Below are positions 7,696-16,377 of a stretch of 63,599 bases of DNA, piece after piece. Location of the stretch: assembly GCA_002840245.1 (NCBI GenBank), contig PHAA01000030.1, positions 1 to 63,599 of the forward strand, written 5' to 3'. The notes under the pieces were generated by a model, which searched no databases, was not told where the DNA came from, and was given only the letters and a program-made list of their open reading frames with translations. Each line of letters opens with the position of its first letter. Positions within the stretch are counted from its first letter, which is position 1. This DNA comes from Firmicutes bacterium HGW-Firmicutes-15 (GTDB lineage Bacteria > Bacillota > Syntrophomonadia > Syntrophomonadales > Syntrophomonadaceae). The translations under genes were made by a program, and so were the position numbers.

Positions 7696-9015
7696 TCACT
7701 CTGCTTCTTCACCTACAGGTAATTCCTGAACGTCTCGTAGCCGCCTTTCGATACTACGGGATCTTCGAGAGGCAGTATCGATGGTGCTGCTGGCCTCATC
7801 CAGCTTCTTTTTGGTCTTCTCCAGCACATCGCCAAACTTACCGAACTCGGTTTTAACCACCCCCAGCAGTTCCCACACTTCACTGGAGCGCTTTTCGATA
7901 ACCAGGGTTCTAAAACCAACTGCGAGGCTATTCAGAAGTGCCATCATAGTATTGGGTCCGGTAACAATAACCCGGCAGTCGTTCTGCAGCGAGGACATTA
8001 ATCCAGGTCTTCTTACCACTTCAGCATACAAGCTTTCCGTGGGCAAGAACATAATACCGAAATCAGTGGTATGGGGAGGCTCCAAATATTTATCCCGGAT
8101 ATGATGTGCTTCCAATTTTATCCGTTTTTCTAGTTGGCGGCCAGCTTCTTCTACCTGATCCGCCAGGCCGTTTTCACTGGCCTCTATCAAGCGTAAATAA
8201 TCTTCTTGTGGGAATTTGGCATCAATAGGGAGCCATACTTCCCCATAGCCCTGGTTTAGGCCAGGCAGTTTGACAGCAAACTCTACTCGTTCGTTGCTGC
8301 CCTGTCGGGTAACTACATTGAGAGAATATTGCTCCGGACTTAAAACCTGTTCTAATATATTGCCTAATTGGATCTCGCCCCAGATTCCTCGAGTTTTAAC
8401 ATTAGTCAGTACTCTTTTTAAATCTCCTACTCCAGATGCCAGGGTCTGCATTTCGCCTATTCCCTTGTGCACCAATTCCAGTCTTTCGCTCACCAGTTTG
8501 AAGGACTCGCCCAAACGGTTTTCCAGGGTTGCATGAAGCTTCTCATCTACTGTGAGTCTCATCTGCTCTAGCTTTTGGTTGTTGTCATCCTGGAGCAGCT
8601 TTATTTTTTCCTCTATGGTCTGTCGCATGCGGTCGAGTTTTTGCTCATTGCTTACGGTCAAGCGGGATAGTTGCACTGAAAATATATCGAGTTGATTTTT
8701 TTGAAAGCCGGCGATTTCGCTCATGCGGGCTAACAGGGAGTCCTGAAAATAGTTCAGGTTCTTAGCCATTTCTTCACGGCTGTACTGGGCTTGACTAGAG
8801 GACTCGCCGCGCAGGGTGGACAATTCATTGCTTAAGGCCTGCAGAATGCTAGCTTGACTTTTTTCTAGCATTGCCAGCCTGATTTCCAGTTGGGTTAGAC
8901 TGTCTGGCAAACGTTCCAAGCTCTTCATCCCGCTCCGAATACTCCTCTGCCAAAATATAAGGCTTATGATTCCCACGATTAAAACTAGATTCACTGTTAG
9001 TGCGGTCTTATCCAA
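7696..9015 (-). CDS. rmuC: RmuC family DNA recombination protein
   Basis: 439 residues. An N-terminal membrane anchor (about residues 7-23) is followed by a long coiled coil (about 30-185) and the RmuC domain (about 190-410; VLTNVKTRGIWGEIQLGNIL, PIDAKFPQEDY, GIMFLPTESLY). RmuC proteins have a restriction-endonuclease-like fold and limit recombination at inverted repeats in E. coli; the exact activity is not established. The start is TTG at 9015 after AGGAGG. It is monocistronic and divergent from the PAS-GGDEF-HD-GYP gene. The length is normal for the family. Confidence 0.9.
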   Translation of the reverse strand: MDKTALTVNLVLIVGIISLIFWQRSIRSGMKSLERLPDSLTQLEIRLAMLEKSQASILQALSNELSTLRGESSSQAQYSREEMAKNLNYFQDSLLARMSEIAGFQKNQLDIFSVQLSRLTVSNEQKLDRMRQTIEEKIKLLQDDNNQKLEQMRLTVDEKLHATLENRLGESFKLVSERLELVHKGIGEMQTLASGVGDLKRVLTNVKTRGIWGEIQLGNILEQVLSPEQYSLNVVTRQGSNERVEFAVKLPGLNQGYGEVWLPIDAKFPQEDYLRLIEASENGLADQVEEAGRQLEKRIKLEAHHIRDKYLEPPHTTDFGIMFLPTESLYAEVVRRPGLMSSLQNDCRVIVTGPNTMMALLNSLAVGFRTLVIEKRSSEVWELLGVVKTEFGKFGDVLEKTKKKLDEASSTIDTASRRSRSIERRLRDVQELPVGEEAE

Positions 9016-9149
9016 AAGCTCGTTCCTCCTTGCTCTGATCTCTGATAGTCTCCTACTACATTGTATATGAACTGGAGTTCGGAAGGAAATGGAATATATA
9101 TAGATTTATTGGACGTTAAGCTTATCTTTAAAAAGTACGATAATTGAGG

Positions 9150-9205
9150 AGAAGTGCTTAGTAAAAAGACCGGAGTAAATGACTTTATTACTGGATAGTC
9201 CCTTA
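9150..9205 (-). repeat. Dispersed repeat, fragment A (3' end only)
   Basis: Contains the conserved AAAAAGACCGGAGTAAATGA block at 9163-9182 and a terminal TTTATTACTGGATAGTCCCTTA-like end (to 9205), matching the right ends at 16352, 48174 and 61894. The left end is missing or unrecognisable. It ends about 20 bases before the -10 of the next promoter. Strand is arbitrary. Confidence 0.65.
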
Positions 9206-9223
9206 GGTGCTTATTAAGGTCTG

Positions 9224-9232
9224 TGTTATAAT
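9224..9232 (+). promoter_or_regulatory. Extended -10 promoter of the PAS-GGDEF-HD-GYP gene
   Basis: TGTTATAAT (TGn plus perfect TATAAT) at 9224-9232, about 80 bases before the TTG start. No good -35, consistent with an extended -10 promoter. The putative -35 region abuts the end of the dispersed repeat fragment A. Confidence 0.5.
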
Positions 9233-9310
9233 ACAAGTATATTTAACCTATCGATCTATTTCCCGAGTTGTAGATCCAGTCCTGAGCATTCTGTCTGAGG
9301 AGGCCATGAA

Positions 9311-11545
9311 TTGAAGGAGGATATTTCAAGGGAATATGAACTAGAACCAGAAAGCGCGGGTGACTGCTTTGCAGAGCGGTTGGAGCTTGGTGAGCGCGAA
9401 GTACTTCTGCGCCATATAGTTGAGAATATGGTAGATCTGGTTATGGTGATAAACACCTCCGCTGAGGTTACATATGTCAGCTCATCATGCCGGAAGGTGT
9501 TAGGCTGTAGACCAGAATACCTTCTGGGCCAATCATGGCTTGATTTAATCCACCCTGAAGATCAGCAGAAGTTCCTAGCTACCATAGAAAATGCTCGCGC
9601 TACTCGCTTGCCTATCAAATGGGAGTACCGCGCTCGTCATGCAGAAGGTCATTATTTATGGCTGGAGTCGGTGGGCAACCCCTTGACGGCGGTGGCGGGT
9701 GGGGGATACATAGCAAGTACTCGCGACATCAGTTATCGTAAGAGAAGCGAGGAAGCTTTGCAGGAAAGCGAAAAGAACTACAGTTCGCTATTTAACTCCA
9801 TGCAGGAGGGCTTCGTACTGTGGGAAACTGTTTATAACTCAGCAGGGGAACCTGATGATTACCGATTTCTCAATGTGAATCCGGCATTTGAAAAGATAAT
9901 GCAGGTAAAAAAACGTGAAATAATCGGCCGCTTGCTTTCGCAAACCAGCTTGGGTTTCGAGAGTTACTGGCTGGATAGCTTTGCTCAGGTGACCCGTACT
10001 AGGCAACCCTACAATTATGAAGGATATAATAGGACTATACAGTGTTACCTGGAGACTTTTATTTTCACTCCAGGAGACAATCTGCTGGCAGCTCTTTTTA
10101 TTGATGTTACCCGGCGCAAAATTGTAGAGAAGCAGCTCGAAAGAGAACGAGAATGGATGACGGTGACACTGGGTTCCATTGGTGAAGGGGTTATTGCTAC
10201 TGATGTCTCTGGCAAGGTGCTTTTAATAAACCGGGTTGCGTCTGACTTGCTGGGATGGCCTGAAGCTAAGGCGATAGGCCGATATTTAAGTGAATTATTG
10301 AACACTGTGGATGATATTGATAGGAGTTTTTATACCGAGCCTTTGCAACGTATAGCTCAGGCTGAAGAGGAAGTGGATATAAGTGGCAATACGATTAGCA
10401 TCGTTCGGAACGGGGAGCGAAGGATAATTTCTAATAGCGCTGCCTCAATCAGGGACATTGAGGGGCAAATCATCGGTACGGTAATGATTATACGCGATGT
10501 GACTGAAAAAGTTAGGAATGAGGCCAAAATTGAGCGTTTGAGTTATAGTGACAAGTTAACTGGTTTATATAACCGCGCTTATGTGGATCGTATTCTGGCA
10601 GACGAGGGAATAACTAGTCAGTTACCTTTTAGCCTGATTATGGGTGATATTGATGGTTTGAAATTGACTAATGATGTCTTTGGCCATCAGGCTGGGGATA
10701 ATCTGCTGGTTAACATTGCGAAGGTGATAAGAGGCTGTTGTCGTGAGAGTGACATCATGGCCCGCTGGGGTGGGGATGAGTTTTTGATGATTTTACCACA
10801 GACTAGCGAGAAGGTAGCTTTGAGGATTTGCGAGCGTATCGCTAATACTTGTGCTGAGATGGAGGCGGATCCTATTGAGCTGCATATTGCTTTGGGAACT
10901 GCTACTCGAAAAAGCCTGGAACAGGGAATGGAGGCTCTATTTACCTTGGCAGAAGAGGAGATGTATGAACATAAGATGCAACAGAGCAAGGGCTTTCGCC
11001 AAGCTATCCTATCCAAACTGGAAAAAGACCTGTGGACTAAAAGTCATGACACCCAGGAACACAATCACAGGTTAAGCAAGATGGCTATGGAAATCGGGGC
11101 GAGGCTCGGATTGGATCGATATGAGCGCGATAAACTGGCTTTGTTGGCTTCGCTGCATGATATTGGCAAGGTTGCTCTTCCTGAAGATATAATGTTTAAA
11201 AATGAGAAGCTCGAACCTGAAGAGCAGGAGATTATGAAGAAACACACCGAGATTGGTTATCGCATGGCTGAGGCCATTCCTGAACTAAGGCCGATAGCGG
11301 AAGCGATCTTATCCCATCATGAACGATGGGATGGCTCAGGGTACCCCCGAGGGTTGAAAGGGAATGAGATACCTTTTATTTCCCGTATTATTAACTTGGT
11401 TGATGTTTATGATGAAATGACATATAACCGGAATGGACAGGCAATCATTGACCCGCAGCTTGCCATGAAGGAACTGGAAAAGGGCAGTGGGGTTCAGTTT
11501 GATCCCGTAATTGTCCAGGCATTTTTGCAAAGTATCATTGAGTAG
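9311..11545 (+). CDS. PAS-PAS-PAS-GGDEF-HD-GYP cyclic di-GMP protein
   Basis: 744 residues, cytoplasmic (no membrane segment). There are three PAS-like sensor regions (about 32-145, 150-275, 285-400), then a GGDEF diguanylate cyclase with intact WGGDEF, and an HD-GYP phosphodiesterase with HDIGK and HHERWDGSGYP. A candidate inhibitory I-site RESD sits five residues before GGDEF, as in feedback-inhibited cyclases. Both making and breaking of cyclic di-GMP are therefore possible in one chain, and the PAS inputs probably decide the balance. The start is TTG 9311 after GAGGAGG; the ATG at 9306 is out of frame. It is near flagellar genes and another HD-GYP gene, so motility or surface-attachment control is a fair inference. 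Confidence 0.92.
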   Translation: MKEDISREYELEPESAGDCFAERLELGEREVLLRHIVENMVDLVMVINTSAEVTYVSSSCRKVLGCRPEYLLGQSWLDLIHPEDQQKFLATIENARATRLPIKWEYRARHAEGHYLWLESVGNPLTAVAGGGYIASTRDISYRKRSEEALQESEKNYSSLFNSMQEGFVLWETVYNSAGEPDDYRFLNVNPAFEKIMQVKKREIIGRLLSQTSLGFESYWLDSFAQVTRTRQPYNYEGYNRTIQCYLETFIFTPGDNLLAALFIDVTRRKIVEKQLEREREWMTVTLGSIGEGVIATDVSGKVLLINRVASDLLGWPEAKAIGRYLSELLNTVDDIDRSFYTEPLQRIAQAEEEVDISGNTISIVRNGERRIISNSAASIRDIEGQIIGTVMIIRDVTEKVRNEAKIERLSYSDKLTGLYNRAYVDRILADEGITSQLPFSLIMGDIDGLKLTNDVFGHQAGDNLLVNIAKVIRGCCRESDIMARWGGDEFLMILPQTSEKVALRICERIANTCAEMEADPIELHIALGTATRKSLEQGMEALFTLAEEEMYEHKMQQSKGFRQAILSKLEKDLWTKSHDTQEHNHRLSKMAMEIGARLGLDRYERDKLALLASLHDIGKVALPEDIMFKNEKLEPEEQEIMKKHTEIGYRMAEAIPELRPIAEAILSHHERWDGSGYPRGLKGNEIPFISRIINLVDVYDEMTYNRNGQAIIDPQLAMKELEKGSGVQFDPVIVQAFLQSIIE

Positions 11546-11607
11546 AGTTGGGGACCTATGGAAGTGTCAAAACCTGAAACGGTAATAATATAAAGGAGGT
11601 TAGTAAA

Positions 11608-11997
11608 ATGGAAAAGATTGAAGTAAAATTTAAAAAATTGGTTTCATGGGCTCATTTACCGGAATACGAGACTCGGGGTGCTGCAGGCTGTGACATAAGT
11701 GTTGCTTACCAGGAGGAAATAGTCCTTTATCCCAATGAGGTCAGGAGTTTTGGCGCCGGCTTTGCGATGATGATTCCAGCCGGGTATGAAGCGCAAATAA
11801 GAAGTCGGGCTGGTATGGCGGGAAAAGGTATAGTAGTTGCCAATGCACCTGCCACGATTGATGGGGATCATATCGGTGAAATTAAGATTTTGCTCCTGAA
11901 TGTAACCGATAAGCCGGTGAGAATTCTCCCCGGCCAAAAGGTAGCTCAGATGGTATTCAGCCCAGTGTTACAGGCGCTATTCAAGGAGGACAATTAA
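11608..11997 (+). CDS. dut: dUTPase-like protein lacking motif 5
   Basis: 129 residues. dUTPase hydrolyses dUTP to dUMP, keeping uracil out of DNA and supplying dTMP synthesis. Motif 1 (GAAGCDIS), motif 2 (IRSRAG), motif 3 (TIDGDHIGEI) and motif 4 (PGQKVAQMVF) are recognisable, with the likely catalytic Asp of motif 3 present. Two oddities: the uracil-contacting Tyr of motif 3 is His (DH instead of DY), and the chain stops about 15 residues early, so the glycine-rich motif 5 that closes over the nucleotide is absent. It may be a divergent dUTPase or dCTP deaminase-family relative with changed specificity. The start follows AAAGGAGG. Confidence 0.75.
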   Translation: MEKIEVKFKKLVSWAHLPEYETRGAAGCDISVAYQEEIVLYPNEVRSFGAGFAMMIPAGYEAQIRSRAGMAGKGIVVANAPATIDGDHIGEIKILLLNVTDKPVRILPGQKVAQMVFSPVLQALFKEDN

Positions 11998-12035
11998 GCT
12001 GAAATAGTAATTTTTTTCGAATTGAGGAGTTAAAG

Positions 12036-13034
12036 TTGTCAGAATCTAGGCTCAAACTTTTTACTGCCATCCTGGCTATGCTGGGCATAACGATAGTCAG
12101 TACTGGCGGGCTGGTTTACTTTGAAAGTTGGTCCATCTTTGACGCCTTCTGGGTGACCGTTATTAGTCTGACTACTACCGGTTATGGGGACATTGTTCCG
12201 CAAACAATGGGTGGGAGGATCTTCCTACTCGGAATGCTGGTCACCGGGGTGGGTATCGTCGCGTATTCTGTAGGAGCAATCATTAATATACTGGTGGAAA
12301 GTCAGATTTCAAAAATAATGGAGAAAGATAAAATGACCAAAGACATAAAAAAGCTGGAAAACCATGTTATTGTTTGCGGGGCCGGTCGGGTCGGCAGCAA
12401 TGTTGCCTATATACTTAAAGCTGAGAAGGTTCCCTATCTTTTAATTGAGAGGGATGAGGAACTGGTGAGTAAAATGCGGGAGGAAGGACATCTGGTGATG
12501 GTAGGAGATGCTACCCAAGATGAAATCCTGCAGGACGCTGGTATTCAACGAGCCAGAGGAATTATCTGCGCTCTTTCCGAAGATGCCTATAATGTTTTTG
12601 TGGTTTTAACAGCTCGAGCGATTAATCCGGGCCTTAAAATCGTGGCTAGGGCAGTAAACCCGGAAACCGTCGGAAAACTTCGCCATGCTGGGGCCGACAA
12701 AGTTATATCTCCTACCCAGATAGGCGGACATCAGATGGCTATGGCTATGTTGAAACCGGCCACTGTCGAACTGGTAGATACTCTGTTTAGCTCCCGCAAT
12801 CTTGAAATACAGTTGGAGGAAGTTATAATTACTGAACAGTCACCCCTGCTTTATAAGGAAATTAAAGATATTTTTAACCGGCAAGTAAGTAATGTTATCG
12901 TTGTCGCTATTATTCGAGGAGATGGGGTGCTTATGAATCCTCACGGCCATGATATCGTATTGCCGGGGGATACCCTGGTGCTTATTGGATCGCGCCAGGA
13001 TTTAGAAAAGCTGGAGACCAGTAGTTTTAAATAG
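12036..13034 (+). CDS. Two-TM potassium channel with RCK (TrkA-N/TrkA-C) domains
   Basis: 332 residues, from a TTG start after TGAGGAG. Membrane helix 1 (about 10-28), a pore loop with the K+ selectivity filter TTTGYGD (about 46-52), and helix 2 (about 62-87) are followed by an RCK/TrkA-N Rossmann domain (VIVCGAGRVGSNVA, with GxGxxG) and a TrkA-C domain (about 250-330). This is the MthK-like architecture: a ligand-gated K+ channel forming a tetramer with a cytoplasmic gating ring. RCK domains bind nucleotides, Ca2+ or cyclic di-AMP; the ligand here cannot be read off. It is 38 bases after the dUTPase-like gene. Confidence 0.92.
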   Translation: MSESRLKLFTAILAMLGITIVSTGGLVYFESWSIFDAFWVTVISLTTTGYGDIVPQTMGGRIFLLGMLVTGVGIVAYSVGAIINILVESQISKIMEKDKMTKDIKKLENHVIVCGAGRVGSNVAYILKAEKVPYLLIERDEELVSKMREEGHLVMVGDATQDEILQDAGIQRARGIICALSEDAYNVFVVLTARAINPGLKIVARAVNPETVGKLRHAGADKVISPTQIGGHQMAMAMLKPATVELVDTLFSSRNLEIQLEEVIITEQSPLLYKEIKDIFNRQVSNVIVVAIIRGDGVLMNPHGHDIVLPGDTLVLIGSRQDLEKLETSSFK

Positions 13035-13131
13035 TCCCTCAGGTGAAAGCAACAGGAACATTTCTCCGTAATAGAGTCAAAGGCGGGTCACTGAGTGACA
13101 AGCCATAAGAATTACTTGAGGAGGTTTTACC

Positions 13132-15117
13132 ATGAAGTCACCTTGGGGCAAATTTAAGGCTCTATTACCGGTTGTATCACTTTTAGTTTTTTTACTGACT
13201 GCGGGTGGGGTTACCTTAAGCCTTGCCACGCCCAATACACCTCTGCCCCAGCCACGCCCGGATTTACCACTGATCGGTACCTATGACAACCTACTGAAGC
13301 TGTTGGAGAAATCTGCAGGGCAGGCTCAGATGTACCCTCTCCGAGGCACGATGAAAATGTCAAGTTCAGCACTTGAAGCAGGAAGCCAGCAAGAAGCGAG
13401 TAAATCGGCGGCAGTTCCCAGCGCAGACATGGGATATTCTAATACCAATGTTCAGGTGCAGGGGGTTGACGAAGCTGACTTGGTAAAAACTGATGGCACA
13501 TATATTTATCAGGTTAATAAGGAGCAGGTATTGATTATCAAAGCTGTGCCAGCTGACCAGATGGAAGTCGTAGCTGCTATTCAGCTAGAAGATGCCGGAT
13601 TCATTCCAGTGGAGTTATACCTGGATGCCGAGAATTTAATTGTTATTGGAAATTATTCGCAGGATTTTCCCGTACTTCCGGGCCAAAGCCGGCTTAAAGC
13701 CCAGATCTACCCTCCCATACGTTCTTTTCAATCCACTCAGGCCATCATTTACAATATAAAAGACAAAAGCCAGGTTGTTAAGGTGAGGGAACTAGAACTG
13801 GAAGGTAACTACCTGTCTTCGCGCAAGGTGGATTCTTCCTTTTATCTCTTAACCAATAAATACCTGGATTATTACTATATTCAGAATAAGGAAGGCATTA
13901 CCCCCTTGTGGCGTGATACCGTGCAGGGAAATGGTTTGGTAGCCGAAAAGCTGGAAGAAATACATTATTTCCCGTATTGCGTCAGTCCCAACTACCTAAC
14001 GATAGCAGCTCTGGACTTAGGAAAACCTCAGGCAAAAGCTGATATCCAGACCTATCTGGGCAGCGGGAACCAGGTGTATGCTTCTTCGCAAAGCCTTTAT
14101 GTGGCTGTTAATCAGTATACTTATGCAGACCCTGCATCGCCCAGTACTAGCATTGCTTACCGGCCTGCAGATACCAGCACCAATATATACAAATTCGCGC
14201 TGGAACCTGGAAAAGTGCAATATTACGGATCAGGCGTTGTGCCAGGCGCCATCCTAAACCAATTTTCTATGGATGAAAATGGTGACTACTTCCGTATCGC
14301 TACCACCAGCGGCGAAATGTGGCGCAGTGACCAGTATATTTCCCGGAATAATGTCTATATACTGGATCAGGATTTGAAGCTCTGTGGTAAATTAGAAAAC
14401 ATTGCTCCAGGAGAGAGGATTTACTCCACCCGCTTTTTGGGCGATCGGGCCTATATGGTGACCTTTAAACAGGTAGATCCCTTCTTTGTGCTGGATCTTA
14501 AGGATCCGAAGAATCCAACAATTTTAGGTAAATTGAAAATACCTGGTTACAGTGATTATTTACACCCCTATGATGAAAACCATATCATAGGCTTTGGCAA
14601 AGATACCGTGGAGACGAACGGCTGGAATGGCCAAAGCCAAGCCTTTTATCAGGGAATGAAAATCGCCATATTTGATGTGACTGATGTCAGTAAACCGGTG
14701 GAAATGAGCAGGGCATTGATTGGCGACCGTGGTACCGATTCTGAGTTACTGCGTAACCATAAGGCATTGCTATTTTCCCAGCAAAAAAATCTTCTGGTTT
14801 TCCCCGTAACGGTCATGGAAGTCCAGAATAAACCGGCCTCGGGCGAGGGCAAATATATGCCCGACTATGGAAGTTTTGCTTTCCAGGGAGCTTACATTTA
14901 TCGGATTGATCTAACTGATGGTTTGCAGTTCAGGGGGAGGATTTCCCATCTCAGTCCCGAAGATTATACCAAGGCTGGGGACTCCTGGTTCGATACGGAC
15001 AAAAATGTGGAGCGGGCACTGTATATCGGGGATACCCTCTATACCTTGTCACCTGAGATGATAAAAGCTCATAACCTGTCCGGTTTGTGGGAGATAAAAA
15101 CTTTATCTCTTAAGTAA
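13132..15117 (+). CDS. Secreted beta-propeller domain protein
   Basis: 661 residues. An N-terminal hydrophobic segment (about 12-34) acts as a signal peptide or anchor. The body matches the secreted C-terminal beta-propeller family (PF09826): GVDEADLVKTDGTYIYQV, FLGDRAYMVTFKQVDPFFVL, LKDPKNPTILGKLKIPGYS and IGFGKDT. These are known as propeller-fold lipoproteins or extracellular proteins of unknown function in Firmicutes and archaea. The start has GAGGAGG upstream. The preceding 97 bases carry a small hairpin (GTCACT-G-AGTGAC, 13088-13100). Confidence 0.85.
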   Translation: MKSPWGKFKALLPVVSLLVFLLTAGGVTLSLATPNTPLPQPRPDLPLIGTYDNLLKLLEKSAGQAQMYPLRGTMKMSSSALEAGSQQEASKSAAVPSADMGYSNTNVQVQGVDEADLVKTDGTYIYQVNKEQVLIIKAVPADQMEVVAAIQLEDAGFIPVELYLDAENLIVIGNYSQDFPVLPGQSRLKAQIYPPIRSFQSTQAIIYNIKDKSQVVKVRELELEGNYLSSRKVDSSFYLLTNKYLDYYYIQNKEGITPLWRDTVQGNGLVAEKLEEIHYFPYCVSPNYLTIAALDLGKPQAKADIQTYLGSGNQVYASSQSLYVAVNQYTYADPASPSTSIAYRPADTSTNIYKFALEPGKVQYYGSGVVPGAILNQFSMDENGDYFRIATTSGEMWRSDQYISRNNVYILDQDLKLCGKLENIAPGERIYSTRFLGDRAYMVTFKQVDPFFVLDLKDPKNPTILGKLKIPGYSDYLHPYDENHIIGFGKDTVETNGWNGQSQAFYQGMKIAIFDVTDVSKPVEMSRALIGDRGTDSELLRNHKALLFSQQKNLLVFPVTVMEVQNKPASGEGKYMPDYGSFAFQGAYIYRIDLTDGLQFRGRISHLSPEDYTKAGDSWFDTDKNVERALYIGDTLYTLSPEMIKAHNLSGLWEIKTLSLK

Positions 15118-15142
15118 ATAAAAGAAGCAGCATGAAGATGTG

Positions 15143-15172
15143 TTGACAAATTGTGGAGGAAACTAGGATAAT
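15143..15172 (+). promoter_or_regulatory. Likely sigma-A promoter of phasin/MaoC operon
   Basis: Perfect TTGACA at 15143-15148, 18-base spacer, GATAAT at 15167-15172. About 175 bases of untranslated leader follow before the phasin-like gene; no known riboswitch was recognised in it. Confidence 0.5.
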
Positions 15173-15347
15173 TAATTTAGGGGTGAATATTACAAAACAC
15201 TTTGAAGCGAAGAAATGATAGAGTAACCTTAATGTAAAAATATGGATACTGTTGCATTTATATAGTGCCTTTGCATATATATGGATAGTGGCAGGAAAAA
15301 ACCGGGAGAGAAGATAAATCATAATAATTTGAGGAGGAGTTGGTATC

Positions 15348-15686
15348 TTGAAGACACAGGAACAATTGACAAAATCATTCACCGCAGCTGATGACATGGT
15401 GAAAAAATTCTGGGATATGTGGATGGTTGGTCTGGGCAGTGTAACATGGACTCAAGAACAAATGGAGATAATGGGTAAAAAGTACCTGGAACAACGCCAG
15501 TTGGCTCGTGACGAGAGCAAAAGGGTAATTGAAGAATTACTTAAGCAGGTTCAAACCAATCAGGCACAATCACAGAAAATGGTTCAAGAAGCGGTGGGAA
15601 CCATATTTACCACCGTTGATACGCCGTTCTCTAGCTTCTACGAGGATTTCGTTAAAAAGATGCAGGAGTTAGTAAAAGAAAACTAG
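15348..15686 (+). CDS. Phasin-like granule-associated protein
   Basis: 112 residues from a TTG start with GAGGAGGAG upstream. The sequence is amphipathic and helical throughout (KKFWDMWMVGLGSVTWTQEQ, then a Gln/Lys/Glu-rich coiled-coil region), like phasin-type proteins that coat polyhydroxyalkanoate granules. The next gene, 31 bases on, is a MaoC-type hydratase of the kind that feeds (R)-3-hydroxyacyl-CoA to PHA synthase. That context supports the call; sequence similarity alone is weak. A PHA synthase gene is not in the window. Confidence 0.6.
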   Translation: MKTQEQLTKSFTAADDMVKKFWDMWMVGLGSVTWTQEQMEIMGKKYLEQRQLARDESKRVIEELLKQVQTNQAQSQKMVQEAVGTIFTTVDTPFSSFYEDFVKKMQELVKEN

Positions 15687-15717
15687 GCGAACCTTAATTT
15701 GTAAAGGAGTATGCTAA

Positions 15718-16146
15718 ATGGTGGAGCATATTTTTGAGGAGTTAAAGGTGGGGGATACCGCCTATGTTGAAAAAACCATTTCTGAATTCGATGTTTATAA
15801 TTTTGCTGGAATAACTGGTGATTTTAGCTGGTTGCATATCAACGAAGAGAAATCCCGGGAAGGACACTTTAAAACTAGAATCGTACATGGCATGCTTTTG
15901 GTAGGGATGATTTCCAATGTAATCGGTAACCAAATGCCTGGTGCGGGAACTATTTATGGAAGCCAAAACCTGAGGTTTATAAGACCTTGCTATATACACG
16001 ATACGGTTCGAGCTCGAACCCAAATCATAGAATTGATGCCCGCTGGTAGGGTAAAACTTAGAACCACCTGCCATAATCAGAATGGAGAACTAATTATCGA
16101 TGGTGAGGCCATCGTAATTCCTCCCCGCAAACATGTAGTGCAATAA
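15718..16146 (+). CDS. MaoC-like (R)-specific enoyl-CoA hydratase
   Basis: 142 residues with a single hot-dog domain. The hydratase-2 active-site motif is present as ITGDFSWLHINEE, with Asp and His in the expected D-x(4)-H spacing. Such enzymes hydrate trans-2-enoyl-CoA to (R)-3-hydroxyacyl-CoA, linking fatty-acid oxidation to PHA synthesis (PhaJ). It follows a phasin-like gene and has an AAAGGAG ribosome binding site. The pair suggests storage polymer made from crotonyl-CoA, which fits a butyrate or crotonate user; this is inference. Confidence 0.8.
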   Translation: MVEHIFEELKVGDTAYVEKTISEFDVYNFAGITGDFSWLHINEEKSREGHFKTRIVHGMLLVGMISNVIGNQMPGAGTIYGSQNLRFIRPCYIHDTVRARTQIIELMPAGRVKLRTTCHNQNGELIIDGEAIVIPPRKHVVQ

Positions 16147-16158
16147 TAAATTCAAGAG

Positions 16159-16195
16159 GGGTAGTTGCTGACATTTTGCCAGAACTACCCTTCTT
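16159..16195 (+). terminator. Terminator of phasin/MaoC operon
   Basis: GGGTAGTT (16159-16166) pairs with AACTACCC (16183-16190), with further CTG/CAG pairing inside, then TTCTT. It directly precedes the dispersed repeat copy B. Confidence 0.65.
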
Positions 16196-16353
16196 AGGGG
16201 CTATCAATAAATAAATGAGACAGAATAGGCCGAGGATTTTTCGTGCTAGACAAGGCTTAAAGTGCAGTCATACTGGACGTATTTCAAGCTTTGAGAACAA
16301 AGGAGCGCGAAAAAGACCGGAGTAAATGACTGATTTATTTATTGATAGCCCCT
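16196..16353. repeat. Dispersed repeat, copy B: complete, 21-bp perfect terminal inverted repeats
   Basis: A 158-base non-coding element. The left arm 16196-16216 (AGGGGCTATCAATAAATAAA+T) is the exact reverse complement of the right arm 16333-16353. Inside, GATTTTTCGTGCT (near 16237) pairs imperfectly with AGCGCGAAAAAG (near 16302), so the whole unit can fold as a long hairpin. The blocks GTGCTAGACAAGG and AAAAAGACCGGAGTAAATGA recur in other copies. It has the form of a MITE or long REP-like element. No open reading frame and no clear target-site duplication were found. Confidence 0.85.
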
Positions 16354-16377
16354 TAATATAGTGAAAGGAGGGGGCGG

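Noticed and set aside
13029-13131. A further copy of the dispersed repeat after the K+ channel gene (TAGTCCCTCA)
   Set aside because: Only a few bases match; the AAAAAGACCGGAG block and left end are absent.
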